A DNA stretch of 6,993 nt from Mobilitalea sp. (GTDB taxonomy: Bacteria; Bacillota_A; Clostridia; Lachnospirales; Lachnospiraceae), in the NCBI GenBank assembly GCA_029974875.1, contig JARKQP010000268.1, positions 1 to 6,993 of the forward strand. Reading direction: 5' to 3'. Position 1 is the first letter of the stretch. Every line of letters begins with the position of its first letter. The notes beneath the pieces are model-generated. The model saw only the letters and a program-made list of their open reading frames with translations, searched no databases and had not been told where the DNA came from. Both the position numbers and the translations under genes were made by a program. Of this stretch, positions 1 to 5,075 are shown one piece after another.

Positions 1-68
1 ACATCATTATTAGAGTCGTTGTTTTTGGCGCCTCCGGTTTTAGAGGGCGTTGCTTTATTGTTCTTCAT
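1..68 (-). CDS. 5' end of an unrecognised gene (partial)
   Basis: The reverse strand has an ATG at 66-68 preceded by an AAAGGAGA ribosome binding site (complement of 77-84), and the frame stays open to the left edge. Only 22 full codons are visible, reading MKNNKATPSKTGGAKNNDSN and on. The stretch is rich in Lys, Asn, Ser and Gly, polar, with no signal peptide or membrane segment. Such N-termini occur on many proteins, so no function can be given. It is transcribed away from the GGDEF/EAL gene on its right. The ribosome binding site and open frame make a real gene likely; no convincing promoter was found for it. Confidence 0.6.
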   Translation of the reverse strand, partial: MKNNKATPSKTGGAKNNDSNND

Positions 69-283
69 TGGCTAAGTCTCCTTTCTATATTTTAGATTAG
101 TATTTGTCGATAGGAGTAAAATATACATTTCTCTTCCTTTAGGAAATTTGGTCTAGATTTGCGCCGCAGATGTCAGCTTAAAATATAAAGTGTGATCCCA
201 TGAAGTAAGGAAACCACAGGTTAAAAGCTAGGTGAATCACATAGTTAAGGCAATGTCTGCAAATGTATAAATTGAGTAATAAA

Positions 284-312
284 TTGACAAAAATCGTCAC
301 ATATTTTATAAT
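284..312 (+). promoter_or_regulatory. Consensus sigma-A promoter of the GGDEF-EAL gene
   Basis: TTGACA at 284-289 and TATAAT at 307-312 are separated by exactly 17 bases, so both hexamers match the consensus perfectly. Transcription would begin near 319. This lies downstream of the ATG at 263 and about 85 bases upstream of the ATG at 404. A promoter this good suggests constitutive expression unless a repressor or the leader intervenes. Confidence 0.8.
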
Positions 313-392
313 ATTTCTGTACTGGCTTAAGATAAAATACTATCCTGGTTATAGCTTTTTATATACGCTAAGCGGCTTTGCAGCTGCGGATG

Positions 393-396
393 GGAG
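393..396 (+). promoter_or_regulatory. Ribosome binding site deciding the start at 404
   Basis: GGAG lies 7 bases before the ATG at 404, a standard distance. The upstream candidate ATG at 263 has only a weak AGG in front of it and lies before the inferred transcription start. Confidence 0.7.
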
Positions 397-403
397 TAGG
401 ACG

Positions 404-2449
404 ATGTCAAGGGAATTTTCAAAAGATAAGGTAAAGGAAGCAAAGAAAGCCAATGGAAAAAGAAAGCTGTCTGTTTTTAAAAATGAGGCTGTAATCATTG
501 CTTCTATTTACTGGGTCTTTGGCGCATTATGGATAATATTATCGGACAGAATACTTGAACTAGTTATTCCAAACATGGAAACTTATAAGCATTTACAAAC
601 CTATAAGGGCTGGTTCTATATCCTGGTTACAACACTAATGCTCTTTTTCCTAATCCGTGACAGGATCATCCTGCTGAGGGATGAAAATAAGAAAACCCAG
701 GGTGCCTACAACAAGCTTAGTATAGCACATGGCGAGCTTACAACAGCGAAGGCGGAATTGGTTTTCCAGAAGGAGCTGACGGAAAGTATTATTAATGATG
801 CTCCGGTGTTTATCTTTACCCACAATGAAGAGAGTATGATCAGCCTCAATCCTTTTGCGCAAAAAATGTGTGGATATGGGATAGAAGACCTTCACGAAAA
901 GAATTGGATTGAAATCCTGGTTCCCGTGGAATACCGGGATCAGGTTAGGAAGGTATTTAAGGGTATCAGGGAGAGAAAGCAGCTCCAGGATTATGAGGTT
1001 CCTCTCATCACCAAGGATGGATTTTTGATCAATGTCCTATGGAATAGCACGATGATGAGCTCCAGGGAGGATGAGGAGGGGCATTATTTTGTATCCATCG
1101 GTGTCGATATCAATGAAAGAAAGCATTATGAGGATCAGATTGAGCATCTGGCCTACTATGATAGATTGACGGGCTTGCCAAACCGTGCCAAGTTCGAGAG
1201 TGAAATAAATGAGCAGATCAACCGGAATATCCAAGGTAATTATTTCATGATTGCCTATATTGATATTGATAATTTTAAAAATATCAATGATTCTATGGGG
1301 CATCAGGTCGGAGATTTGTTCCTGAATTACCTGGGAGAGAGGCTGAGGGACGAAATTAGTGAGCCTAATTCTGTGGCAAGGCTGGGGGGAGATGAATTTG
1401 CCATCCTATTTGTCCGAATGCTGAAGGATGAGGTTTTATTAAAGCTGGAAGCCCTGATACAGAGGATTAGCAGAACCTGGACCATTGAAAACCGGCAATT
1501 TTATATCTCCATGAGTGTGGGGGTGGTATCTTACCCATTTGATGGAACCGACTCCACAACCCTGTTAAAGAATGCGGATATTGCTATGTATACTGCAAAA
1601 AGGGAAGGCAAAAACCGTGTGCTTTTCTATCAAAAGGAAATATACGATAATAATGCACGGCAGATCAAAATGATTAATAACCTCCAATATGGTATTGAAA
1701 ACGAGCATTTTGTATTATACTACCAGCCGCAGTTTTGCCTGAAGACGGGAAGGGTTTTGGGGGTCGAGGCACTGGTCCGCTGGATCCATCCGGAGGAAGG
1801 CTTCATCCCGCCCTCTGAGTTCATTCCGCTGGCGGAGGAGTCAGGACAGATCTATAAGCTTGAACGCTGGATTGTCAGGCAGGCTCTCAGGCAGAAGAAG
1901 CAATGGGAGCTGGAAGGCTACGGGGAGCTGGAGATATCGATTAACTTGTCTGGAAAGACCTTGACAAGTACCATTAACTTCCGTGAGATTGAACAGATCC
2001 TTCAGGAGGCTCCAGTGAATTATGAAGGGGTCGTCATTGAGATAACGGAGACTGCCAATATATCGGATGTTGACATTGTAATTGAACACTTACAGCGGCT
2101 CCGCAATATGGGTATACGGATCGCGCTGGATGATTTCGGTACGGGCTATTCTTCCTTGAATTACCTCAAGATGTTCCCGATTAATATTATAAAGCTTGAC
2201 CAGAGCTTTATCCGTGCGATTAATGAAAACAGTGTTGATATGCTTTTGATAAAGAATATCCTGAGGCTGGCACATGACCTGGAATTTTATGTTGTTGCCG
2301 AGGGGATTGAGACCCAGGAACAGCTGGAGTTTTTAAGGAATGGAAGCTGTAATTCGGGACAGGGCTATCTGCTTAGCAAGCCTGTGCCTGTTGAGATGTT
2401 GAATCCTTTATTAATGAAGGATTTTTATGCTGTTAATTATAAAGAATAA
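404..2449 (+). CDS. Membrane-anchored PAS-GGDEF-EAL cyclic-di-GMP turnover protein
   Basis: A protein of 681 residues from the chosen start. Two membrane segments (about 28-46 and 70-84) flank a short loop, then come a coiled-coil-like linker (85-120), a PAS sensor domain (about 122-239), a GGDEF domain (about 245-408) and an EAL domain (about 420-670). The diguanylate cyclase motif GGDEF is intact at 328-332. The inhibitory RxxD site normally found just before it is replaced by SEPN. The phosphodiesterase side keeps its expected residues: EAL at 455-457, N514, E549, DDFGTG at 576-581, K597, E633 and Q653. Hydrolysis of c-di-GMP is therefore likely, with the GGDEF domain either making c-di-GMP or sensing GTP. 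PAS input from the cytoplasmic side of the membrane probably sets the balance. The 728-residue reading from 263 adds a segment that spans the promoter and is not favoured. The domain call is very secure; net activity is not predictable. Confidence 0.95.
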   Translation: MSREFSKDKVKEAKKANGKRKLSVFKNEAVIIASIYWVFGALWIILSDRILELVIPNMETYKHLQTYKGWFYILVTTLMLFFLIRDRIILLRDENKKTQGAYNKLSIAHGELTTAKAELVFQKELTESIINDAPVFIFTHNEESMISLNPFAQKMCGYGIEDLHEKNWIEILVPVEYRDQVRKVFKGIRERKQLQDYEVPLITKDGFLINVLWNSTMMSSREDEEGHYFVSIGVDINERKHYEDQIEHLAYYDRLTGLPNRAKFESEINEQINRNIQGNYFMIAYIDIDNFKNINDSMGHQVGDLFLNYLGERLRDEISEPNSVARLGGDEFAILFVRMLKDEVLLKLEALIQRISRTWTIENRQFYISMSVGVVSYPFDGTDSTTLLKNADIAMYTAKREGKNRVLFYQKEIYDNNARQIKMINNLQYGIENEHFVLYYQPQFCLKTGRVLGVEALVRWIHPEEGFIPPSEFIPLAEESGQIYKLERWIVRQALRQKKQWELEGYGELEISINLSGKTLTSTINFREIEQILQEAPVNYEGVVIEITETANISDVDIVIEHLQRLRNMGIRIALDDFGTGYSSLNYLKMFPINIIKLDQSFIRAINENSVDMLLIKNILRLAHDLEFYVVAEGIETQEQLEFLRNGSCNSGQGYLLSKPVPVEMLNPLLMKDFYAVNYKE

Positions 2450-2451
2450 AA

Positions 2452-2496
2452 ACCAGTCCCCTGTAGAAGCACCGGCTTTTGGGGGACTGGTTTTTT
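2452..2496. terminator. Bidirectional terminator between convergent genes
   Basis: ACCAGTCCCC (2452-2461) pairs perfectly with GGGGACTGGT (2482-2491). A small inner hairpin AAGC-ACCG-GCTT lies in the loop and a T run follows (2491-2496). Read on the other strand the stem is followed by five Ts, so it can also end the minus-strand transcript of the 54-residue gene. Confidence 0.9.
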
Positions 2497-2544
2497 GCAA
2501 ATATAAGCTGGAAGGCTTTGGTAAAGCATTCTTTTCCTGTAAGC

Positions 2545-2709
2545 CTACTGCTTTTTGTCTTCTTCTTCGGCTTCTTTTACAATCGCGTCAAGCACGTTAA
2601 TTAAATCGTGGATATTATTCAACTCCACGTTACGTTCCAGGATCGCATTTTTTAAGTCCACTGATAAGGTTTCAAACTTTTCCTTTATTGCAGGAGCAAC
2701 ATATGACAT
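2545..2709 (-). CDS. Small hypothetical protein (54 aa)
   Basis: A short minus-strand frame reads MSYVAPAIKEKFETLSVDLK and ends in an acidic/basic tail, EAEEEDKKQ. It begins at the first ATG after an in-frame TGA (six bases upstream) and has a weak GGGAT-type ribosome binding site, with AAAGG a little further up. The pattern of hydrophobic residues every three to four positions (I8, F12, L15, L19, I23, L30, I33, L36, L40, I43) and the lack of Gly and of any internal Pro after residue 6 suggest one or two amphipathic helices, soluble and without a signal peptide. I do not recognise the family and assign no function. It converges on the GGDEF/EAL gene and shares its terminator. The protein-like composition and helix periodicity support real coding; the opposite-strand frame at 2555-2875 has the look of a shadow. 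Confidence 0.65.
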   Translation of the reverse strand: MSYVAPAIKEKFETLSVDLKNAILERNVELNNIHDLINVLDAIVKEAEEEDKKQ

Positions 2710-2736
2710 ATTTCATCCCATGCCTTTCAATAAAAT

Positions 2737-2910
2737 TCAACCACAATTTATCTTTACGATAGCATTAGGATTCCCAGAGCTTGTAATAATATACGCTGTT
2801 CCCGTAACATGTGGTCAGCCGGTTATTTCAATGAAAGCTGTGTTTTCTTTTGCGGAATATGCTTTTATTGTGTAAGGCGTAGCTGAAAATAAAATAATAA
2901 GAGTCTCCAT
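2737..2910 (-). pseudogene. Possible gene remnant interrupted by an in-frame TGA
   Basis: The minus strand reads METLIILFSATPYTIKAYSA and continues to ...FIEITG, then meets TGA (2815-2817). It resumes in the same frame as PHVTGTAYIITSSGNPNAIV and ends after KINCG at TGA (2737-2739). The composition (alternating Thr/Val/Ile/Tyr with Gly-Asn-Pro turns) resembles a beta-rich exported or surface protein, and both halves keep that character in one frame. No ribosome binding site precedes the ATG at 2910, and a stop lies just upstream, so a 5' part may also be missing. It ends 27 bases before the 54-residue gene on the same strand. A chance open frame cannot be excluded; I do not recognise a family. 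Confidence 0.35.
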
Positions 2911-2927
2911 TTTGGAATTTACGAAGG

Positions 2928-2957
2928 TTTATAAAAATTTTAAACTTTTTTTATAAA
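2928..2957 (+). promoter_or_regulatory. AT-rich inverted repeat upstream of the hsp20 promoter
   Basis: TTTATAAAAA (2928-2937) is matched by TTTTTATAAA (2948-2957) across a 10-base spacer. It sits directly upstream of the -35 hexamer and is almost pure A/T. It could act as an UP element for RNA polymerase alpha subunits or as a protein site; the symmetry may be incidental to A/T richness. Confidence 0.4.
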
Positions 2958-2964
2958 AAATATA

Positions 2965-2993
2965 TTGAAAGTGTGTTATATATGTTGTATAAC
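2965..2993 (+). promoter_or_regulatory. Sigma-A promoter of hsp20
   Basis: TTGAAA at 2965-2970 and TATAAC at 2988-2993 are separated by 17 bases, each one or two mismatches from consensus. The predicted start is near 3000, giving a leader of about 110 bases. Nothing resembling a CIRCE element or a CtsR heptad repeat is present around it, so control must come through another regulator or the leader RNA. Confidence 0.7.
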
Positions 2994-2999
2994 ATATAT
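2978..2999 (+). promoter_or_regulatory. Operator-like palindrome over the hsp20 -10 region
   Basis: ATATATGTT (2978-2986) and AACATATAT (2991-2999) form a perfect 9-bp inverted repeat around GTAT. The right half covers the -10 hexamer and the expected start. A dimeric repressor bound here would block polymerase. The regulator is not identifiable from the window. Confidence 0.5.
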
Positions 3000-3024
3000 T
3001 GCAAGGAGATATTGCAGATAAAGT

Positions 3025-3044
3025 TGGATCAAGGCAACGATCCA
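3025..3044 (+). other. Stem-loop in the hsp20 leader
   Basis: TGGATC (3025-3030) pairs with GATCCA (3039-3044) around an 8-base loop, within the untranslated leader. An orphan Shine-Dalgarno-like AAGGAG also lies at 3003-3008, between two copies of ATATTGCA. Small heat-shock genes often carry RNA thermometers in their leaders, but no ROSE or fourU pairing with the real ribosome binding site is evident. Confidence 0.3.
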
Positions 3045-3111
3045 CCTGGTTCTGTTATATCACATAGTATTTAGAACTATAAAATTATATTTTAAAGAAG
3101 GAGTGGTAAAT

Positions 3112-3525
3112 ATGTTAAGACCAGCATTATTTGAAACTACAGGACCTTTATTCTTTGACAGAGTTTTTCATGACTTCTTTGGGAATGGCTTCAACCAATT
3201 TGATAACTTCAGTACGGATGTAATCGATAAGGGAGATAGTTATCTGCTGGAGGCAGAGCTTCCCGGCTTCCAAAAAGAGGATATCAAGATCGACCTGGAC
3301 AAGGATACTTTGACGATAACAGCGGCACACAACGAAGAGAAAAGGGAAGAAAAGGATAATTATGTAAGGCAGGAAAGGCGGTATAATTCCTATTGCAGAA
3401 GCTTCCACATTCCTGGAATTAAAAAGGAGAATATTTCTGCGGAATATAATAATGGAGTCCTTGGGATTACTCTTCCGAAGGAGCAGGCAGTGATTGAGGA
3501 AGTGAAGAGGATAGAGATTCAATAA
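3112..3525 (+). CDS. Small heat-shock protein, Hsp20 / alpha-crystallin family
   Basis: A 137-residue ATP-independent holdase chaperone that binds unfolding proteins and keeps them refoldable, normally as a large oligomer in the cytoplasm. The N-terminal arm (1-36) is rich in Phe, as in clostridial Hsp18-type proteins. The alpha-crystallin domain starts near FSTDVIDKGD and carries the family signatures AELPGF, KEDIKIDLDKDTL and NNGVLGITLPK. The C-terminal I-x-I oligomerisation motif is IEI at the very end. The start is the ATG at 3112, eight bases after AGAAGGAG (3096-3103); the GTG at 3103 overlaps that ribosome binding site and is rejected. It is monocistronic, with its own promoter upstream and a terminator at 3643-3680. 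The last codons and stop form the first unit of a tandem repeat array that continues downstream. Confidence 0.95.
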   Translation: MLRPALFETTGPLFFDRVFHDFFGNGFNQFDNFSTDVIDKGDSYLLEAELPGFQKEDIKIDLDKDTLTITAAHNEEKREEKDNYVRQERRYNSYCRSFHIPGIKKENISAEYNNGVLGITLPKEQAVIEEVKRIEIQ

Positions 3526-3643
3526 TAAGGATCCGATAATAGGGATTCAATAATAAGGAATTCGATAATAGGGATCCGATAATGAGGGATCCGATAATAG
3601 ACATTCAATAATAGGCATTTAATAATAGGAATAAAGTAACAGG
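3516..3643 (+). repeat. Tandem array of nine 14-15 bp units starting in the hsp20 stop region
   Basis: Units begin at 3516, 3530, 3544, 3558, 3573, 3588, 3602, 3616 and 3630. The core is GATTCAATAATAAG or its variant GATCCGATAATAGG; units four and five are 15 bases long and the ninth is degenerate. The first unit includes the final Ile-Gln codons and the TAA of hsp20. Units are contiguous with no spacers. Confidence 0.9.
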
Positions 3644-3680
3644 GAAAAAAGCTGGGATAAACTTATCCCGGCTTTTTTCC
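3643..3680 (+). terminator. Rho-independent terminator after hsp20
   Basis: An 18-bp stem (3643-3660 with 3663-3680) contains one G-U pair, has a very tight loop and carries six Ts in its 3' arm (3673-3678). It starts where the tandem array ends and closes the hsp20 transcript. The complementary six As in the 5' arm mean it could also stop transcription from the right. Confidence 0.9.
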
Positions 3681-3740
3681 GTTATGGCTTATCTGCATGA
3701 AAGGCTTAATAAATACGGATAATAAGGTATATATGTGCTG

Positions 3741-3769
3741 CATGTATATATGTATATAGTATATACATG
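3741..3769 (+). promoter_or_regulatory. Nested operator-like inverted repeats
   Basis: CATGTATATA (3741-3750) is the exact reverse complement of TATATACATG (3760-3769). A second left arm, ATGTATATA (3750-3758), pairs perfectly with TATATACAT (3760-3768) around a single G. One right arm thus has two possible partners, as in sites that bind two alternative dimer registers. Some symmetry is expected in alternating T/A sequence, so the call is tentative. Confidence 0.4.
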
Positions 3770-3811
3770 AAAAGGATTAGGTTTATCTACTGGGATATTT
3801 AGTTAAATAAC

Positions 3812-3840
3812 TTGAAGAAATGGTGAGATTATGTTAGGAT
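3812..3840 (+). promoter_or_regulatory. Weak promoter candidate for the DUF4190 gene
   Basis: TTGAAG (3812-3817) and TAGGAT (3835-3840) lie 17 bases apart, each four of six to consensus. If used, the leader would be about 260 bases and would contain both the terminator-like hairpin and the hairpin array. No better promoter was found closer to the gene; a TTGGGT-N17-TAATAC match at 4062-4090 would start transcription inside the ribosome binding site. Confidence 0.25.
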
Positions 3841-3876
3841 TAAAATGATATTAAATTAATTTTCCATACTTCACTT

Positions 3877-3897
3877 GAAGCATAGGCTTCTTTTTTT
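3877..3897 (+). terminator. Terminator-like hairpin (possible attenuator)
   Basis: GAAGC (3877-3881) pairs with GCTTC (3886-3890) around ATAG and is followed at once by seven Ts (3891-3897). The stem is short, so termination would be partial. The same GAAG could instead pair with an upstream CTTC (3869-3872). Confidence 0.4.
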
Positions 3898-3914
3898 AGG
3901 CGTATCATAGGTGT

Positions 3915-4061
3915 GAAAAGTCCCGCAAAAGATGTACGGGTCGAAATCCCGCAAAAGACGTGGGGACAAAAGTCCTGCAAAGACGCGAGCTAAAAGTTTC
4001 GCAAAGATACGGGACAAAAGTCTCAAGGAATATGAGACAAAAGTCTCGAAAAATACGAGAC
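3915..4061 (+). repeat. Six tandem hairpin-forming repeats upstream of the DUF4190 gene
   Basis: Units at 3915-3942, 3943-3967, 3968-3991, 3992-4015, 4016-4038 and 4039-4061 share the frame AAAAGTCYCG-CAAAGATA-CGGGAC, 23-28 bases each. Most fold on themselves: GTCTCG with CGAGAC in the sixth, GTCTCA with TGAGAC in the fifth, GTTTCG with CGGGAC (G-U pairs) in the fourth, and CCCG with CGGG in the first. The third is degenerate. The units abut each other and the last lies 48 bases before the start codon. Confidence 0.85.
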
Positions 4062-4109
4062 TTGGGTAAATGTTTTATTTATATTAATACAGCAGGGGAG
4101 GTATCTTTC

Positions 4110-4901
4110 ATGGAAGACTTTAACAAAGATGGAGGTAATGACGGCCTCAATAATCCAATTAATGATGGTCAGCAAAGCCCTCCGGCAGGGGATTCCAACG
4201 TTCAGAATAATCCATATGGACAAAACGTTTCTAATCCACAATCCGATTTAAACCAACAAGGAGGCTCTGTCCAGCAGCCTAACTTGGATTCACAAGGGAG
4301 CAATCCGCAAAATGATTTGAACCAGCAAGGGAATCAATATCAGCAGGTAAATGGTGGTGAACAGCCACAGCAGCCAAATCCGTACCAGCAGGGGCAGTAT
4401 AACCAACAGACCTATGATCAGGGCTCATATCAGAATCCACAATATCAGCAGCCCCAGTATAATGGACAGTCCCAGTATCAGCAGCCCCAGTACAACGACC
4501 AGTCCCAATATCAACAATCCCAGTATAATGGTCAGCCTGGATACCAGCAGTATCAACAGGGATCTGGACAGCAATACCAGCAGAATCCGTACCAGCAGTA
4601 TTCATCTACACGGAAGAAGGATAATGGTTTGTCCATAGCATCGTTAATCTGCGGTATTTGCAGTGTTGTATTATGTTGCTTCTCCTTTTTTGCGTTGCCG
4701 TTATCAATTGCAGGTCTTATTCTCGGAATTATTAGTATTAAGAAACAAAAGGATGATAGAAACCTGGCTATTATTGGAATTGTGCTTTCGTCAATTGGTA
4801 TCGTAATTGCGGTTATAGTGCTCATAGGAACGGTTGCCATGACTAATTCGCCAAGCTTCTGGGAAAGCTTCTACGAAGGGTTTGAATCTTCTTATTATTA
4901 A
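4110..4901 (+). CDS. Q/N/Y-rich membrane protein with C-terminal DUF4190 domain
   Basis: A 263-residue protein. Residues 1-165 are a low-complexity tail dominated by Gln, Asn, Tyr, Pro and Gly, with two NPQ(S/N)DLNQQG copies (42-51, 65-74) and three exact-length 11-residue repeats of the form QYQQPQYNGQS (111-121, 122-132, 133-143). After a basic STRKKD hinge comes a hydrophobic DUF4190-type domain (about 172-243): one long hydrophobic stretch that may be a helical hairpin, a basic loop KKQKDDRN, then another membrane segment. A short aromatic tail (FWESFYEGFESSYY) ends it. The domain's function is unknown. The start is the ATG at 4110, eight bases after AGGGGAGG (4094-4101). The longer frame from a GTG at 3960 runs through the hairpin array and is rejected. 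It converges on the DUF2752 gene; the two families both contain small membrane proteins, but a shared role is only a guess. Confidence 0.85.
   Translation: MEDFNKDGGNDGLNNPINDGQQSPPAGDSNVQNNPYGQNVSNPQSDLNQQGGSVQQPNLDSQGSNPQNDLNQQGNQYQQVNGGEQPQQPNPYQQGQYNQQTYDQGSYQNPQYQQPQYNGQSQYQQPQYNDQSQYQQSQYNGQPGYQQYQQGSGQQYQQNPYQQYSSTRKKDNGLSIASLICGICSVVLCCFSFFALPLSIAGLILGIISIKKQKDDRNLAIIGIVLSSIGIVIAVIVLIGTVAMTNSPSFWESFYEGFESSYY
4440..4538 (+). repeat. Three 33-bp in-frame coding repeats
   Basis: Three consecutive 33-base units encode QYQQPQYNGQS-type repeats in the DUF4190 protein. Synonymous and a few non-synonymous differences separate the units, so they are not very recent duplications. Length change in steps of 33 bases would vary the tail without breaking the frame. 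Confidence 0.8.
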
Positions 4902-4948
4902 AAATCAATTCATGTAAAATGGCTAATTAATAGTTCATTTCATGAAAA

Positions 4949-5004
4949 AAGCCATCTGTTTTGTTGGTCTGTAGCATAGACCAGGATACCTTAACAGATG
5001 GCTT
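4949..5004. terminator. Branched bidirectional terminator between the DUF4190 and DUF2752 genes
   Basis: AAGCCATCTGTT (4949-4960) pairs perfectly with AACAGATGGCTT (4993-5004). Inside, TGGTCT (4965-4970) pairs with AGACCA (4978-4983), giving a two-tier structure. On the minus strand the stem runs into a six-T tract, so it is a canonical terminator for the DUF2752 gene; on the plus strand it is followed by a weaker TATATTTTAT. Confidence 0.85.
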
Positions 5005-5075
5005 ATATTTTATACGGATTTTTTATTCATACAGATTCTTTCTGGATTCATCCCGGCATCTGCCATACAATGATA

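Larger units (their letters stand above)
69..403. other. Divergent intergenic region / 5' leader of the GGDEF-EAL gene
   Basis: No ORF here looks like a gene. The stretch 263-403 is open in frame with the downstream gene but contains that gene's consensus promoter, so it is better read as promoter plus leader. Visible structures are TTCCT-TT-AGGAA (134-145), TGTGAT (191-196) facing ATCACA (236-241) around a small AACC-ACA-GGTT hairpin (212-222), and a leader hairpin GCGGC-TTTGCA-GCTGC (372-387, one G-U pair). No known riboswitch was recognised, including c-di-GMP class I or II. Confidence 0.5.
3681..3914. other. AT-rich intergenic stretch before the hairpin array
   Basis: No gene was seen on either strand; the longest frames here are about 10 codons without ribosome binding sites. 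It holds the palindrome at 3741-3769, a weak promoter candidate at 3812-3840 and a terminator-like hairpin at 3877-3897, each listed separately. Confidence 0.6.

Noticed and set aside
106..113. SigD-type promoter (GTCGATAG)
   Set aside because: The upstream -35 match is poor and a perfect sigma-A promoter lies closer to the gene.
263..403. N-terminal extension of the GGDEF-EAL protein from the ATG at 263
   Set aside because: It contains a perfect consensus promoter and lacks a good ribosome binding site; the ATG at 404 has GGAG at seven bases.
113..403. c-di-GMP riboswitch before the GGDEF-EAL gene
   Set aside because: Neither the class I nor the class II conserved core could be found, and most of the region lies upstream of the inferred transcription start.
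2815..2817. Selenocysteine codon at the in-frame TGA
   Set aside because: The surrounding sequence resembles a beta-rich structural protein, not a redox enzyme, and no clear selenocysteine insertion hairpin follows.
2555..2875. Plus-strand 106-codon frame
   Set aside because: It lies opposite the 54-residue minus-strand gene and the broken frame upstream of it, has no ribosome binding site and starts with a Ser-rich run that mirrors the GAAGAAGAA codons on the other strand.
3148..3522. Minus-strand 124-codon frame opposite hsp20
   Set aside because: Mirror frame of a confidently identified Hsp20; composition and start are unsupported.
3915..4061. CRISPR array
   Set aside because: Units abut with no unique spacers, vary in sequence, and no cas gene is nearby. 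The same reasoning excludes the arrays at 3516-3643 and 5515-5640.
3960..4109. N-terminal extension of the DUF4190 protein from a GTG at 3960
   Set aside because: It translates the hairpin array, whose unit lengths do not keep frame, and the ATG at 4110 has a near-perfect ribosome binding site.
4279..4638. Alternative frames on both strands within the Q-rich region
   Set aside because: Repetitive CAG/TAT codons leave all frames open; only the frame leading into the DUF4190 domain makes a protein with a recognisable domain.
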